Of a stretch of 20,169 nucleotides of DNA, positions 1-6,270 are shown in pieces; position 1 is the stretch's first letter; each line of letters opens with the position of its first letter. The notes beneath the pieces are model-generated. The model was not told where the DNA came from, did no database searches, and saw only the letters and a list, made by a program, of their open reading frames with translations. The stretch is from a virus. Made by a program: the position numbers and the translations under genes. The DNA lies in the IMG/VR virus record IMGVR_UViG_3300044618_001788, positions 1-20,169 of that record, one strand, 5' to 3'.

Positions 1-40
1 CTAGAGCAAACCAAAAAATAGATTCTAGCCACCAAAAGTA

Positions 41-69
41 ATTATACAACCAATTTTTAATTTTGTCAA
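41..69 (-). promoter_or_regulatory. sigma70-type promoter reading out of the left edge
   Basis: On the minus strand, a TTGACA -35 box (64-69) and a TATAAT -10 box (41-46) are separated by 17 bp. The -35 box lies 5 nt beyond the stop of the 148-aa gene. No start codon follows before the window ends, so the driven gene lies to the left. The spacer is unlike the conserved spacer of the other promoters here. Confidence 0.75.
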
Positions 70-74
70 ACATA

Positions 75-521
75 TTATACAGTAACCTTTTCCCAAGAAC
101 CTTCAACTTCGTAGGGCTTGTTCCATTGTCCAATGTTTACATCTACATACCAACCCACATCAAAGTAGTCAGATTGAATGTCCGAATTGTCGTGATTACC
201 TGCATTCATTGCTTTGAATACTTCCTTCAGAAAAGAAAGGGCCTTACCTGTATAGTGTTCTTGATACCAGTAAGGGTTAACATCCAAAGCTTTGTTGTTG
301 CGGATGTAATCAATTTGATTTTGATCCATTTTGTTGCCGTAGTTTTTATCGGCATCAGTCTTGATATAATTTTCGATAAAGTCAATAGAACCCGACTTGA
401 TGTTTAGAACAAAAGTAGAGTGGTGACGCACAGCAAGCGAACCTTTGACACCGTACTTTTTCAGGATAGCCTTGATAGCTGGAGCTTTTTGTGATTTGCG
501 TTCTTGATTGAAGTAAGCCAT
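75..521 (-). CDS. conserved phage hypothetical protein, 148 aa
   Basis: A soluble 148-aa protein with a basic N-terminus (many Lys and Arg in residues 1-35) and an acidic, aromatic C-terminal half. The segment NAGNHDNSDIQSDYFDVGW (about residues 106-124) resembles a conserved family I recall from phages and some plasmid or bacterial proteins, possibly related to the LPD29 domain; that match is from memory. No catalytic residues can be assigned. The start at 521 has a Shine-Dalgarno AAAGGAAA about 5 nt upstream and a dedicated sigma70 promoter at 554-582, so it is a single-gene unit. The alternative function is unknown. The gene call is firm and the function open. Confidence 0.85.
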   Translation of the reverse strand: MAYFNQERKSQKAPAIKAILKKYGVKGSLAVRHHSTFVLNIKSGSIDFIENYIKTDADKNYGNKMDQNQIDYIRNNKALDVNPYWYQEHYTGKALSFLKEVFKAMNAGNHDNSDIQSDYFDVGWYVDVNIGQWNKPYEVEGSWEKVTV

Positions 522-553
522 TTCGTTTCCTTTTCTTTACTGTTTAAGATTCT

Positions 554-582
554 ATTATAACACCAAATCCATTTATTGTCAA
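554..582 (-). promoter_or_regulatory. sigma70 promoter of the 148-aa gene
   Basis: TTGACA (577-582), 17-bp spacer, TATAAT (554-559), with the shared spacer start ATAAAT and the core ATTTGG. The -35 box starts 1 nt past the stop codon of the 43-aa gene. The leader (539-553) carries the shared 15-nt element seen at three other promoters. Confidence 0.9.
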
Positions 583-583
583 G

Positions 584-715
584 TTATTGTTCCATCGGGT
601 CACCAAGAAAATACTCGGTGACATAGGTGACAACAATATCTTTACCAGAATGAATCTTTAAGTATTCACCTAGGGCTTCGACACTTCTAAATAAATAACC
701 ATTTGCTTTGTACAT
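584..715 (-). CDS. small hypothetical protein, 43 aa
   Basis: Reading the minus strand from the ATG at 715 gives a 43-aa protein that begins MYKANGYLFRSVEALGEYLK and ends at TAA at 584. A Shine-Dalgarno AAAAGGA sits about 8 nt upstream, and a near-perfect sigma70 promoter lies at 748-776. With promoter, ribosome site and clean stop it is very likely real despite its size. No family is recognised. The composition is mixed, soluble and slightly aromatic. The stop codon is directly followed by the -35 box of the next promoter, so this is a promoter-plus-small-gene cassette. Confidence 0.75.
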   Translation of the reverse strand: MYKANGYLFRSVEALGEYLKIHSGKDIVVTYVTEYFLGDPMEQ

Positions 716-747
716 TTTTAATCCTTTTCTCAACTGTCTAAGATTCT

Positions 748-776
748 ATTATATACCCAAATCGATTTATTGTCAA
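748..776 (-). promoter_or_regulatory. sigma70 promoter of the 43-aa gene
   Basis: TTGACA (771-776), 17-bp spacer ATAAATCGATTTGGGTA, TATAAT (748-753). The shared leader element lies at 733-747. The -35 box is 5 nt downstream of the stop of the preceding 57-aa gene. This is one of the best matches to the local promoter family. Confidence 0.92.
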
Positions 777-781
777 CCTTT

Positions 782-955
782 TTAGGAGTTGATTGTCTCA
801 AACGGGCTCAATTCCTCAGACTGACCTTCAATACTTTCAATCACATCATAGACAAAAATCACCGGAACGTCTAGTACCGCGGAGATAGTTGCCGGATGTG
901 TACCTTGCGCCAGCATGGTTTCGATTTCTACATACATGTCTGCCATTTTACTCAT
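782..955 (-). CDS. small hypothetical protein, 57 aa
   Basis: A 57-aa reading frame from the ATG at 955 to TAA at 782. It starts MSKMADMYVEIETMLAQG and has a short acidic tail. The predicted helix-turn pattern around GTHPATISAVLDVPVIFVYD (residues 18-37) resembles a small helix-turn-helix such as those in resolvase-like or phage regulator tails, but the match is weak. The start codon overlaps the stop of the upstream 70-aa membrane protein by one base (TAATG), so translation is probably coupled. It is the last gene of the operon driven from 1482-1510. Confidence 0.7.
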   Translation of the reverse strand: MSKMADMYVEIETMLAQGTHPATISAVLDVPVIFVYDVIESIEGQSEELSPFETINS

Positions 956-1167
956 TACGATTTACTCACATTAGATTTAAACAAGAAGCCACACAGTACG
1001 GTCAGTCCCCATGCCTGCAACCAGGACACTTCACCAACTCCTGCAACGGCTCCAACTAAGCAACCATTCCAAAGCATATACACGGGCCAACTCAACAAGA
1101 AACTGAGAGCCAGCAGGCCTGCAAGACTTAGAACAACTGCACCAACAAACACTGCAACTTTTTCCAT
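955..1167 (-). CDS. small membrane protein, 70 aa
   Basis: A 70-aa hydrophobic protein with two probable membrane segments (about residues 4-25 and 30-62, the second broken by Gly and Trp residues) and a short basic C-terminus. The motif WPVYMLWN (about residues 27-34) recurs in small membrane proteins I associate with T4-like phage genomes. A strong Shine-Dalgarno AAGGAG sits 6 nt before the ATG at 1167 and overlaps the stop region of the upstream gene. It is the middle gene of a three-gene operon. The role is unknown; small phage membrane proteins of this kind often alter the host envelope, but nothing here shows that. Confidence 0.8.
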   Translation of the reverse strand: MEKVAVFVGAVVLSLAGLLALSFLLSWPVYMLWNGCLVGAVAGVGEVSWLQAWGLTVLCGFLFKSNVSKS

Positions 1168-1176
1168 GATTACTCC

Positions 1177-1452
1177 TTAAACAACAGTCAACATACTAGC
1201 AGGAACTTTCCAACTACGGAACTGACCTGGTTCGTCCACAATAATAAATTTACGGTTGATTTTCTTTACAATACCGGAGATTGTACCCTTTGACGAACTA
1301 GTAAATTTCACATTGGATCCAAGTGTTAGTACCGATTTGTTTTGTATTACCAGTTGGGCCCGTGCAAAACGAATTGCGTCACCAATGCTGTTCAATTCTT
1401 CATTAGAAAAGTCACCCTGCATAATAGCAGTATTAATTTGCTTGATGTTCAT
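1177..1452 (-). CDS. small phage protein with SH3-like C-terminal half, 91 aa
   Basis: A 91-aa protein. The N-terminal half (MNIKQINTAIMQGDF and on to about residue 40) looks helical. The C-terminal half (residues 45-91) has the beta pattern of a small SH3-like barrel: GSNVKFTSS, GTISGIVKKINRKFIIVD, then a WKVPASML end. I recognise this layout from a conserved small protein in T4-like cyanophages and related marine phages. No enzyme residues are visible; nucleic-acid or protein binding is a family-level guess. It is the first gene of the operon behind the promoter at 1482-1510. The ATG at 1452 has AAGGAG about 5 nt upstream. Confidence 0.82.
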   Translation of the reverse strand: MNIKQINTAIMQGDFSNEELNSIGDAIRFARAQLVIQNKSVLTLGSNVKFTSSSKGTISGIVKKINRKFIIVDEPGQFRSWKVPASMLTVV

Positions 1453-1481
1453 AAGAACTCCTTTTGACTGAATAAGACTCT

Positions 1482-1510
1482 ATTATAGACCCAAAACGTT
1501 TTATTGTCAA
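1482..1510 (-). promoter_or_regulatory. sigma70 promoter of the 91/70/57-aa operon
   Basis: TTGACA (1505-1510), 17-bp spacer ATAAAACGTTTTGGGTC, TATAAT (1482-1487). The shared leader element is at 1467-1481. The -35 box begins 4 nt past the stop of the 79-aa gene. Confidence 0.92.
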
Positions 1511-1514
1511 CCTT

Positions 1515-1754
1515 TTATTGTTTGATGTTTTTCATTGAATTTTCCATGTCTTCCAAGTGCTTACGATACTGGATACGACCGAGATTGATGCTATACATCA
1601 CATAAGCCAACATAGCAATACAGAATGTAATTCCAATGTAGGGGATTGCTGACACTGGAATGAGTGTAAGCAAATAGATAGTTGCAGATCCTGCGATTGC
1701 GGCGAGTGCCAATTCTTTTGCTGTCTGGGCGACGGCTTCAGTTTTCATAGACAT
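1515..1754 (-). CDS. small two-helix membrane protein, 79 aa
   Basis: A 79-aa protein with two membrane helices (about residues 17-34 and 37-54), a short N-terminal segment and a charged C-terminal tail rich in Lys, Asp and Glu. No family is recognised. The start at 1754 (MSMKTEA) has AAAGGAAA about 8 nt upstream; the second Met at 1748 is less well placed. It has its own promoter at 1788-1816, whose -10 region is overlapped by a perfect 14-bp palindrome, so it may be regulated separately from its neighbours. Confidence 0.82.
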   Translation of the reverse strand: MSMKTEAVAQTAKELALAAIAGSATIYLLTLIPVSAIPYIGITFCIAMLAYVMYSINLGRIQYRKHLEDMENSMKNIKQ

Positions 1755-1777
1755 TTTTGTGTTTCCTTTTAAAGTTT

Positions 1778-1791
1778 CAATACATGTATTG
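1778..1791. promoter_or_regulatory. 14-bp perfect palindrome over a -10 box, candidate operator
   Basis: CAATACATGTATTG is a perfect palindrome and covers the downstream side of the -10 hexamer of the promoter at 1788-1816. A dyad at this site would suit a repressor blocking open-complex formation. No repressor has been assigned. Confidence 0.45.
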
Positions 1792-1816
1792 TATCAGATA
1801 TCCGAATTATTGTCAA
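1788..1816 (-). promoter_or_regulatory. sigma70 promoter of the 79-aa membrane gene
   Basis: TTGACA (1811-1816), 17 bp, TACAAT (1788-1793). The spacer departs from the local consensus. The whole -35/-10 unit overlaps the 3' end of the upstream 55-aa gene. Confidence 0.8.
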
Positions 1817-1961
1817 ATTTTGGATGCTTGGATTTGCGGGTGTAAGTGCCCTTTTTAGATTTTACAACCTTAGGTTTAAACGGTGTGTTGTCATCAAACA
1901 ACACACGATGGGCACGATGTTTCATCGGCTCAAGTTTGAAGGATAGTATTTCTCTTTTCAT
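1794..1961 (-). CDS. small basic protein, 55 aa, probable leaderless mRNA
   Basis: A 55-aa highly basic protein starting MKREILSFKLEPMKHRAHR. Residues 32-48 are a Lys/Arg-rich stretch (KVVKSKKGTYTRKSKHP) typical of nucleic-acid-binding tails. I choose the ATG at 1961 over the longer frame to 2006 because the longer form would start upstream of its own promoter. The -10 hexamer at 1969-1974 lies only 7 nt from this ATG, so the transcript should start at or next to the start codon and lack a Shine-Dalgarno. Function unknown. Confidence 0.7.
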   Translation of the reverse strand: MKREILSFKLEPMKHRAHRVLFDDNTPFKPKVVKSKKGTYTRKSKHPKFDNNSDI

Positions 1962-1968
1962 AATACAT

Positions 1969-1997
1969 ATTATAGCATGAGTTCTATTTATTGTCAA
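1969..1997 (-). promoter_or_regulatory. sigma70 promoter with -10 box 7 nt from the ATG
   Basis: TTGACA (1992-1997), 17 bp, TATAAT (1969-1974). It lies within the last codons of the 93-aa gene. The predicted transcription start coincides with the ATG at 1961. Confidence 0.85.
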
Positions 1998-2265
1998 TAT
2001 TGTCAATTAGCCATCTATAAATAGGTGTGGTAAAAGTCAACACATTGTTGACCATTAGATGTTTAACGGAAATGTTTTCAATCCACACATCATCAGTTGA
2101 TTTATTAAATGTTAGTGTATGGGTAGAAGTGTCATCTAGTATTTCACAATGTCCATTGATGTGAGGGGTTACAACACCATCCACTATAATTTCTAGACCA
2201 TCAGATGAAAATGTATCTATTGTTAATTTCTTGACAAAAGAAATTTTTCCTGGCATACTATACAT
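1984..2265 (-). CDS. hypothetical beta-rich protein, about 93 aa
   Basis: A 93-aa protein with alternating hydrophobic and polar residues throughout, suggesting a mostly beta fold. No family is recognised. Two starts are possible, ATG at 2265 and ATG at 2256. The first overlaps the last codons of the PP-loop gene, the second lies 1 nt past its stop. Neither has a clear Shine-Dalgarno, so coupling to the upstream gene is likely. Being the last gene of the operon with the asparagine-synthase-like protein, it may be a partner of that protein, but this rests on position alone. Confidence 0.72.
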   Translation of the reverse strand: MYSMPGKISFVKKLTIDTFSSDGLEIIVDGVVTPHINGHCEILDDTSTHTLTFNKSTDDVWIENISVKHLMVNNVLTFTTPIYRWLIDNIDNK

Positions 2266-3418
2266 GATCGGGCTCGTTGAAAAGGTAATCTAAACTATTG
2301 CTGTAAATACGATCAAATTCTTTTTTACTAAAGAAAGGTAGATTGGGTGTTTTGATTATAGAGCTATCTGCCAATCTAGCAATCCATCTCATGTCAAGCA
2401 TATATGTTTTCTTTATAGTATACCAGGCAAATTGTAAGCTATTGGATTTGCTTTTGTTTATAAAATAATCTTCATTTTTGTCGAAATCAAAAATATATTT
2501 TTTCATAAAATTTTTGTGTGTCTTATAATTGTGCCTATCTTCAATGATTAGTTGAGGATTGAAATACATAAAAGATTCAAAGTCATAGTTATCGTAGAAG
2601 GCGATAGTATCTTCCACTTTGACATTTTGTTGATTGGTTAAGAAAATGTTGTCTGAGATTTGGAATACTTGTGATTTGTTTGATGCATAAAACCACCATC
2701 TTGCATCCAGTACTGTTTCTATCTGTTTACCTGACTTTGCAAAGTTATTTTCACAAAACTCTATTAATTCAGTTTTTCCTTGTTCCTGAAAATAATCTTT
2801 CCATGACCTATACAATCCATTTCCACCTAATCTATCATAGAAGCTATCATCAAGGCTCCCTGCAAATTCATCACCTCCATGACCATTAATGAATATGCCA
2901 TCGAAATTTGTATCCAAGTATATTGTTCCACTTATGTCGAGTGTTTCAACTTGAGGATAATTTTTATGCAACATTTCTAAAAATTTTTGATTTTCATATA
3001 CAGAGAACGGTGAATATATCACTCGTAATTGGCTTAAGTCGGGTGCATGTTTTATAAATGCAACAAGCATAGTAGTAGAATCTATTCCCCCACTCCAACA
3101 CAAGTTTATCTTTTTGTTAGAGCAAACATGCCACATAACCTGATTATACATTAAATCTTCAAATGAAAGACATGACGTTGGTATTTTCCAGTCACGTAAA
3201 ACTTTGTATTTGAAGGGCATGTTAGTTGACTTAGTTCTATCAATTATTTCACCGAACGGGTAAGTAGAAAAAACACTATTAATATCCAGTAGATTGTTAT
3301 AGTTTTTAAACCCATCAATCTTGTACAAGTTACCTACAAATTCATAGTTTATATTTTTCCAATTCAATATTTTACTAAAATATTGAGGATTAGTTGCTAA
3401 TAATCCTATTTCCATCAT
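2258..3418 (-). CDS. asparagine-synthase-like PP-loop ATPase, 386 aa
   Basis: A 386-aa protein of the adenine nucleotide alpha hydrolase superfamily. The PP-loop SGGIDSTT is at residues 109-116 and a second conserved block GHGGDEFAGS at 179-188 matches the asparagine synthase/beta-lactam synthetase pattern, where the acidic residues help bind ATP and Mg. Family members adenylate a carboxyl or carbonyl group for attack by an amine. The N-terminal 100 residues lack the catalytic Cys1 glutaminase domain of true AsnB, so ammonia would have to come from elsewhere or the nucleophile is another amine. The gene overlaps the upstream 98-aa gene by ATGA, with GGGGAG just before the tandem ATGs at 3418 and 3415. 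It is very AT-rich. Product unknown. Confidence 0.85.
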   Translation of the reverse strand: MMEIGLLATNPQYFSKILNWKNINYEFVGNLYKIDGFKNYNNLLDINSVFSTYPFGEIIDRTKSTNMPFKYKVLRDWKIPTSCLSFEDLMYNQVMWHVCSNKKINLCWSGGIDSTTMLVAFIKHAPDLSQLRVIYSPFSVYENQKFLEMLHKNYPQVETLDISGTIYLDTNFDGIFINGHGGDEFAGSLDDSFYDRLGGNGLYRSWKDYFQEQGKTELIEFCENNFAKSGKQIETVLDARWWFYASNKSQVFQISDNIFLTNQQNVKVEDTIAFYDNYDFESFMYFNPQLIIEDRHNYKTHKNFMKKYIFDFDKNEDYFINKSKSNSLQFAWYTIKKTYMLDMRWIARLADSSIIKTPNLPFFSKKEFDRIYSNSLDYLFNEPDHV

Positions 3419-3711
3419 GCTCCCCTATGTGTGATTATTGTTGGTTCAGGGGGAAACTGTTGGCGCCAACTAGATTTCAACGGTATTGACAGAAAATCAT
3501 TAGGATCATCGGTTTCAAAATCAGATAGTTTTTTGTAAATTTGCAATTGATACTCTGTTAGTTGTTCTAACATTCTAATCCTACGTTTGACAATAGTAGG
3601 ATCAGTAGCATCATCAATCATTTCATTGATTAATCTATTGCGTTCATAATCACATCGTTCATTAAATTCTTTAATAAATTTAATTTTATAAAATTTTACA
3701 TTTGGTGTCAT
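3415..3711 (-). CDS. hypothetical helical protein, 98 aa
   Basis: A 98-aa charged protein predicted to be mainly helical in residues 8-65 (for example RRIRMLEQLTEYQLQIYKKL), with a Pro-rich tail. No family is recognised. The ATG at 3711 has no obvious Shine-Dalgarno, 12 nt after the stop of the WYL_2 gene. The stop overlaps the start of the PP-loop gene by ATGA. Its position directly before the asparagine-synthase-like gene hints at a shared role. Small helical phage proteins of this shape can be chaperones or adaptors, but that is a guess. Confidence 0.72.
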   Translation of the reverse strand: MTPNVKFYKIKFIKEFNERCDYERNRLINEMIDDATDPTIVKRRIRMLEQLTEYQLQIYKKLSDFETDDPNDFLSIPLKSSWRQQFPPEPTIITHRGA

Positions 3712-3723
3712 TTAACAACATGT

Positions 3724-4014
3724 TTATTCTATAGTGAAATTAACTTGCTTTACTTTCTTGATGGTGAAGCTACGCCACTCATTCTTTTCTAAATCAAATA
3801 CACGCATAGTTGTAGTTGATTCTTTACGGGGCGTTGCATCCTCTTTAATTTCAACTTTAGGTAATTGTTCTGGTACTAGTGTACATTTCATTACACGCTC
3901 GGTGCCGTCTGACTTGGTGAATGTGACTACACCTTCACTTACTGCTAACATGCCCTTAAGCCATTCAGTAAATTTGTCCCAATCTTTGTCAGTCCATTTA
4001 GTAATAATGTTCAT
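3724..4014 (-). CDS. WYL_2 family, Sm-like SH3 beta-barrel protein, 96 aa
   Basis: A 96-aa protein with the signature of the WYL_2 (Sm-like SH3 beta-barrel) family common in T4-like phages. The core beta strands are VVTFTKSDGTERVMKCTL (residues 29-46), and the closing strands are RVFDLEKNEWRSFTIKKV (residues 71-88). Family members are thought to bind nucleic acid or regulate phage processes, but no exact role is established to my knowledge. The ATG at 4014 has a GGAG Shine-Dalgarno 7 nt upstream, located inside the DUF805 gene, whose end it overlaps by 17 nt. One of the strongest markers that the window is phage. Confidence 0.88.
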   Translation of the reverse strand: MNIITKWTDKDWDKFTEWLKGMLAVSEGVVTFTKSDGTERVMKCTLVPEQLPKVEIKEDATPRKESTTTMRVFDLEKNEWRSFTIKKVKQVNFTIE

Positions 4015-4369
4015 CTTTTTTCTCCGATGTTAAACAACCTAATACGATCCAAGGAATAATTCCAATTGGGGGCGGGATAAAAATAGTTGCACTAAACCAA
4101 ATATTGATTCCTGCGTCACGGCATCGTCTTACTGCGGTAGCAATGAATACCCATAACGCAACAGCTAATCCACCGAACAACAAAAACAAATTAATAAACC
4201 AACCCAAGAACCAAATGAAGGGCAATCCTATCAATGAGAATGCACCCACAATAAAAATTAAACAAAACAACAAGACGCACGAAACGATATAAGTTCCCCA
4301 ATATTCGGATCTAGTAGCCTTACCTTCAAATGAAAAATATTTTGAATATTTGTTAATTAGATTTGTCAT
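3998..4369 (-). CDS. DUF805 membrane protein, 123 aa
   Basis: A 123-aa integral membrane protein of the DUF805 family. The N-terminal YFSFEGKATRSEYW (residues 11-24) is the family hallmark, and RRCRDAGINIWF (81-92) is the second conserved block. Four hydrophobic segments are visible (about 26-46, 48-66, 64-82 and 92-112), ending in a charged tail. Function is unknown in bacteria as well as phages. The ATG at 4369 lies within the last codons of the AbrB-like gene (17-nt overlap) with no strong ribosome site of its own, so coupled translation is expected. A host-derived membrane gene carried by a phage may modify the envelope. Confidence 0.88.
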   Translation of the reverse strand: MTNLINKYSKYFSFEGKATRSEYWGTYIVSCVLLFCLIFIVGAFSLIGLPFIWFLGWFINLFLLFGGLAVALWVFIATAVRRCRDAGINIWFSATIFIPPPIGIIPWIVLGCLTSEKKDEHYY

Positions 4370-4820
4370 TGTCTTCCCACTCAGTAAAAAAGGTTTTTAT
4401 TTTTGTTTCTTCATCCCAAGACTTGGTATAATCATTATCTTGGTCACACATATTTAATGCTTCATCCATACTGATGACCCTATGAGAAACAATCTGTTCG
4501 CCTAAATGTTCAGACGAAAACGACTTTGCATCATTCATTGTGACAGTATCAAGTGCCCAATCTTTTTTATCTTTACCATAGTTGTCAGTACCAATTGGAA
4601 CTTCAACCATATAACGCTCACGGAAAGTTGATACTGCTTCAACTAACACCCATTGTGTTTCTTTTTTAGTCAACGTAAAACTTCCATCTTTATTATCAGT
4701 CCAATCAAGAACATCACCCTCTTTCCATCCGGCTTCTTCTAGCATTTCAGGAGGAAATTCAATAATGCCGTCACCTGTTACTGCATCCTCTTTGATAGGT
4801 ACTATCCATCGTTTTGTCAT
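4353..4820 (-). CDS. AbrB/SpoVT-like domain protein, 155 aa
   Basis: The N-terminal residues 3-55 form a swapped-hairpin AbrB-like DNA-binding domain: WIVPIKEDAVTGDGIIEFPP, EMLEEAGWKEGDVLDW and then DGSFTLTK. This variant is frequent in T4-like marine phages. The C-terminal 100 residues are acidic and unassigned; LGEQIVSHRVISMDEALNMC looks like a short alpha/beta unit. I start at the ATG at 4820, which overlaps the upstream stop by ATGA and has GGGTGAT upstream; an in-frame TTG at 4832 is inside the previous gene. A role as transcription regulator is inferred from the fold. It lacks an adjacent toxin, so an antitoxin role is unlikely. Confidence 0.85.
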   Translation of the reverse strand: MTKRWIVPIKEDAVTGDGIIEFPPEMLEEAGWKEGDVLDWTDNKDGSFTLTKKETQWVLVEAVSTFRERYMVEVPIGTDNYGKDKKDWALDTVTMNDAKSFSSEHLGEQIVSHRVISMDEALNMCDQDNDYTKSWDEETKIKTFFTEWEDNDKSN

Positions 4821-5116
4821 TGCATCACCCAAATTTTAATCAAACCAATTAAATCGATTGTAGATATGAGAAGGTAATTGGCAAACATTCCCATACTATT
4901 TCTTGTCCAAGCACAATATGCAAAAATTGCACATTGAAAAATGAAGAAAGGATATAATACAAACATAGGAGGATAGGGTGCGTACACCGCTACTGCTATC
5001 GTACACCCTATACTAATTATCCATGCGATAGCTTCTAAAAAAAATCGTATCTGATTAGATTGATAGTCTTCTTTGATCCATTCAACTGTTGAGACAAAGC
5101 CTTGTTTAATATTCAT
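4817..5116 (-). CDS. three-helix membrane protein, 99 aa, operon leader gene
   Basis: A 99-aa protein with an N-terminal soluble segment (residues 1-24) and three membrane helices (about 26-46, 50-70 and 76-96). It resembles small membrane proteins found near AbrB-like genes in T4-like phages, from memory. It is the first gene of a seven-gene overlapping operon running to 1984. The ATG at 5116 is only 6 nt from the TATAAT at 5123-5128, so it is predicted to be translated from a leaderless mRNA, and no Shine-Dalgarno is present. Function unknown. Confidence 0.8.
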   Translation of the reverse strand: MNIKQGFVSTVEWIKEDYQSNQIRFFLEAIAWIISIGCTIAVAVYAPYPPMFVLYPFFIFQCAIFAYCAWTRNSMGMFANYLLISTIDLIGLIKIWVMQ

Positions 5117-5157
5117 TTGTACATTATATTACAAACAAATAAAAAATACAAGGCTTT
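5096..5157. repeat. 10-bp perfect inverted repeat spanning a promoter
   Basis: AAAGCCTTGT (5096-5105) and its exact complement ACAAGGCTTT (5148-5157) are separated by 42 nt. The right arm overlaps the -35 region and the left arm lies just inside the 99-aa gene. It could be a cruciform, a looping operator or a readthrough hairpin at the end of the upstream operon. Confidence 0.5.
5123..5151 (-). promoter_or_regulatory. sigma70-type promoter with -10 box 6 nt from the ATG
   Basis: TTGTAT (5146-5151), 17-bp spacer, TATAAT (5123-5128), then six bases GTACAA and the ATG at 5116. The -35 box is weaker than its relatives (4 of 6 consensus bases). Confidence 0.65.
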
Positions 5158-5167
5158 TGGTTACAGC

Positions 5168-5473
5168 TTATTGACAAGTTCGGGTGCGAGTTATAGTACC
5201 ATCATGATTTTGCGTCTCTGTCCATGGAGTACACATCTGCCCAATTGGAGTAGAATTTTGAATAACTACTTGTGTTTGTTGATTACGATGGTATACTTCA
5301 TTGAGAGCGGCTCCGATAACTATCGCACTGATAGCAGGTGCCACCCAATTGTCACGGTAAATTACACGCGGTCCGTGATAATTATGATGGCGAAAGCCGT
5401 GACCATGATAATGTTGTGCCATTGATGTGCCGGTTAACGCCAAAAGTGACAATGCTACTAGAATTTTTTTCAT
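5168..5473 (-). CDS. exported His-rich protein, 101 aa
   Basis: The protein starts with a clear Sec signal peptide: MKK, a hydrophobic core ILVALSLLALTGT, and a likely cleavage after SMA at residue 19. The mature N-terminus is rich in His (HYHGHGFRHHNYHG, residues 21-34), suggesting metal binding. A hydrophobic segment follows (about 46-60). The C-terminus carries two Cys residues that could form a disulphide in the periplasm. A Shine-Dalgarno AGGAGAT lies 6 nt before the ATG at 5473. It follows the ribbon-helix-helix gene by 30 nt and closes that operon. No family is assigned. The pattern resembles small glycine-zipper or nickel/cobalt-type periplasmic proteins of proteobacteria. Confidence 0.8.
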   Translation of the reverse strand: MKKILVALSLLALTGTSMAQHYHGHGFRHHNYHGPRVIYRDNWVAPAISAIVIGAALNEVYHRNQQTQVVIQNSTPIGQMCTPWTETQNHDGTITRTRTCQ

Positions 5474-5503
5474 AACGATCTCCTGTTACACTTATATAAC
5501 GCA

Positions 5504-6028
5504 TCAGCCTAATGTTCCGTTGACACGATGATGGTTGATTGCCTCTTGCAATACAATCTCTACCATCTTATTTAGTGTGATATCACGCTTATGTGCTTCC
5601 ATAGAAAGTTTTAAGATAGTAGCATCATCCAAATCAACTTCTACTTGCACCCGTGTATCAAATTCTTCACCGTTGAACATTGCTTTTGCTTTTTCCAGGA
5701 AGTCACTTTCTACATCCAAGTCAACCCACTTAACATCATCCCATGCTTGATCGGGATCAACACCACGTTCTTTTGCTTCATCCAAATAAACATCTTTAAA
5801 CACAGGGTTTGTCCAGCGATAGGGCGATTTGTCTTCTTCCCATGCATCACTCTTAACAGATACATCAGCTTGATATACAATTTGATCGACTGTACTATAC
5901 AATATTGAAACGTGGGCGTATTCACTTTCATAGTCTAGGAATCGTGCATCGGGAAAGCATTGCCATTGATATTCAGAGCCACCGGTTATTTGGTGATTCA
6001 TTGCTTCGTTAATCTGGTTCAATTTCAT
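5504..6028 (-). CDS. protein with C-terminal ribbon-helix-helix-like domain, 174 aa
   Basis: A 174-aa acidic protein. Residues 1-120 form an unassigned domain rich in Trp, Tyr and Asp. Residues about 126-166 look like a ribbon-helix-helix DNA-binding or dimerisation unit: strand TRVQVEVDLDDATILKLSM, then helices through AHKRDITLNKMVEIVLQEAI. In small RHH proteins the strand pairs insert into the major groove, so autoregulation or a regulatory role is possible. The ATG at 6028 lies within the end of the 75-aa gene (20-nt overlap) without a strong ribosome site, so coupled translation is likely. The family of the N-terminal part is unknown to me. Confidence 0.8.
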   Translation of the reverse strand: MKLNQINEAMNHQITGGSEYQWQCFPDARFLDYESEYAHVSILYSTVDQIVYQADVSVKSDAWEEDKSPYRWTNPVFKDVYLDEAKERGVDPDQAWDDVKWVDLDVESDFLEKAKAMFNGEEFDTRVQVEVDLDDATILKLSMEAHKRDITLNKMVEIVLQEAINHHRVNGTLG

Positions 6029-6236
6029 AATTGTCTTTCAGTAGGTTAATACATTGTTTTTTGACATGTTCCGTAACAGTTGGTAACCGTAATAATATCT
6101 CACATTTATAACTAATAGTAATAACTGGTTCTTCAATTTCAGGTTCTTCCTGAAGCATCCAACCAAGGACTACTATTGCTACAATTATAGCAAGAATTTT
6201 CTTAACTGTCAATTCATATTTTTCCCAAAGACTCAT
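6009..6236 (-). CDS. single-pass membrane protein, 75 aa
   Basis: Starting at the ATG at 6236 gives 75 aa: a short N-terminus (MSLWEKYELTVKK), one membrane helix (about residues 14-28), an acidic linker (EEPEIEEP) and a C-terminal domain with two Cys residues. The frame extends to a TTG at 6260, but the ATG is preferred. Just upstream lies CATAAATA (6242-6249), 5 nt from the ATG, a T4-late-type -10 box, so this gene may have its own late transcript besides operon readthrough. No family is recognised. Confidence 0.72.
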   Translation of the reverse strand: MSLWEKYELTVKKILAIIVAIVVLGWMLQEEPEIEEPVITISYKCEILLRLPTVTEHVKKQCINLLKDNYEIEPD

Positions 6237-6241
6237 ATCGT

Positions 6242-6249
6242 TATTTATG
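6242..6249 (-). promoter_or_regulatory. T4-type late promoter box (CATAAATA)
   Basis: CATAAATA on the minus strand, 5 nt before the ATG at 6236. It matches the NATAAATA form of T4-like late promoters. It is a single 8-mer in AT-rich DNA, so chance is possible. Confidence 0.35.
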
Positions 6250-6270
6250 AGTCCTGGCAAATATTGTTAA

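Noticed and set aside
2016-2023. TATAAATA on the plus strand as a late promoter
   Set aside because: It lies inside the minus-strand 93-aa gene, and no plus-strand gene follows it.
4353-4820. AbrB-like antitoxin of a toxin-antitoxin pair
   Set aside because: The protein is long with an extra acidic domain, and its neighbours are membrane proteins and not a toxin-like gene.
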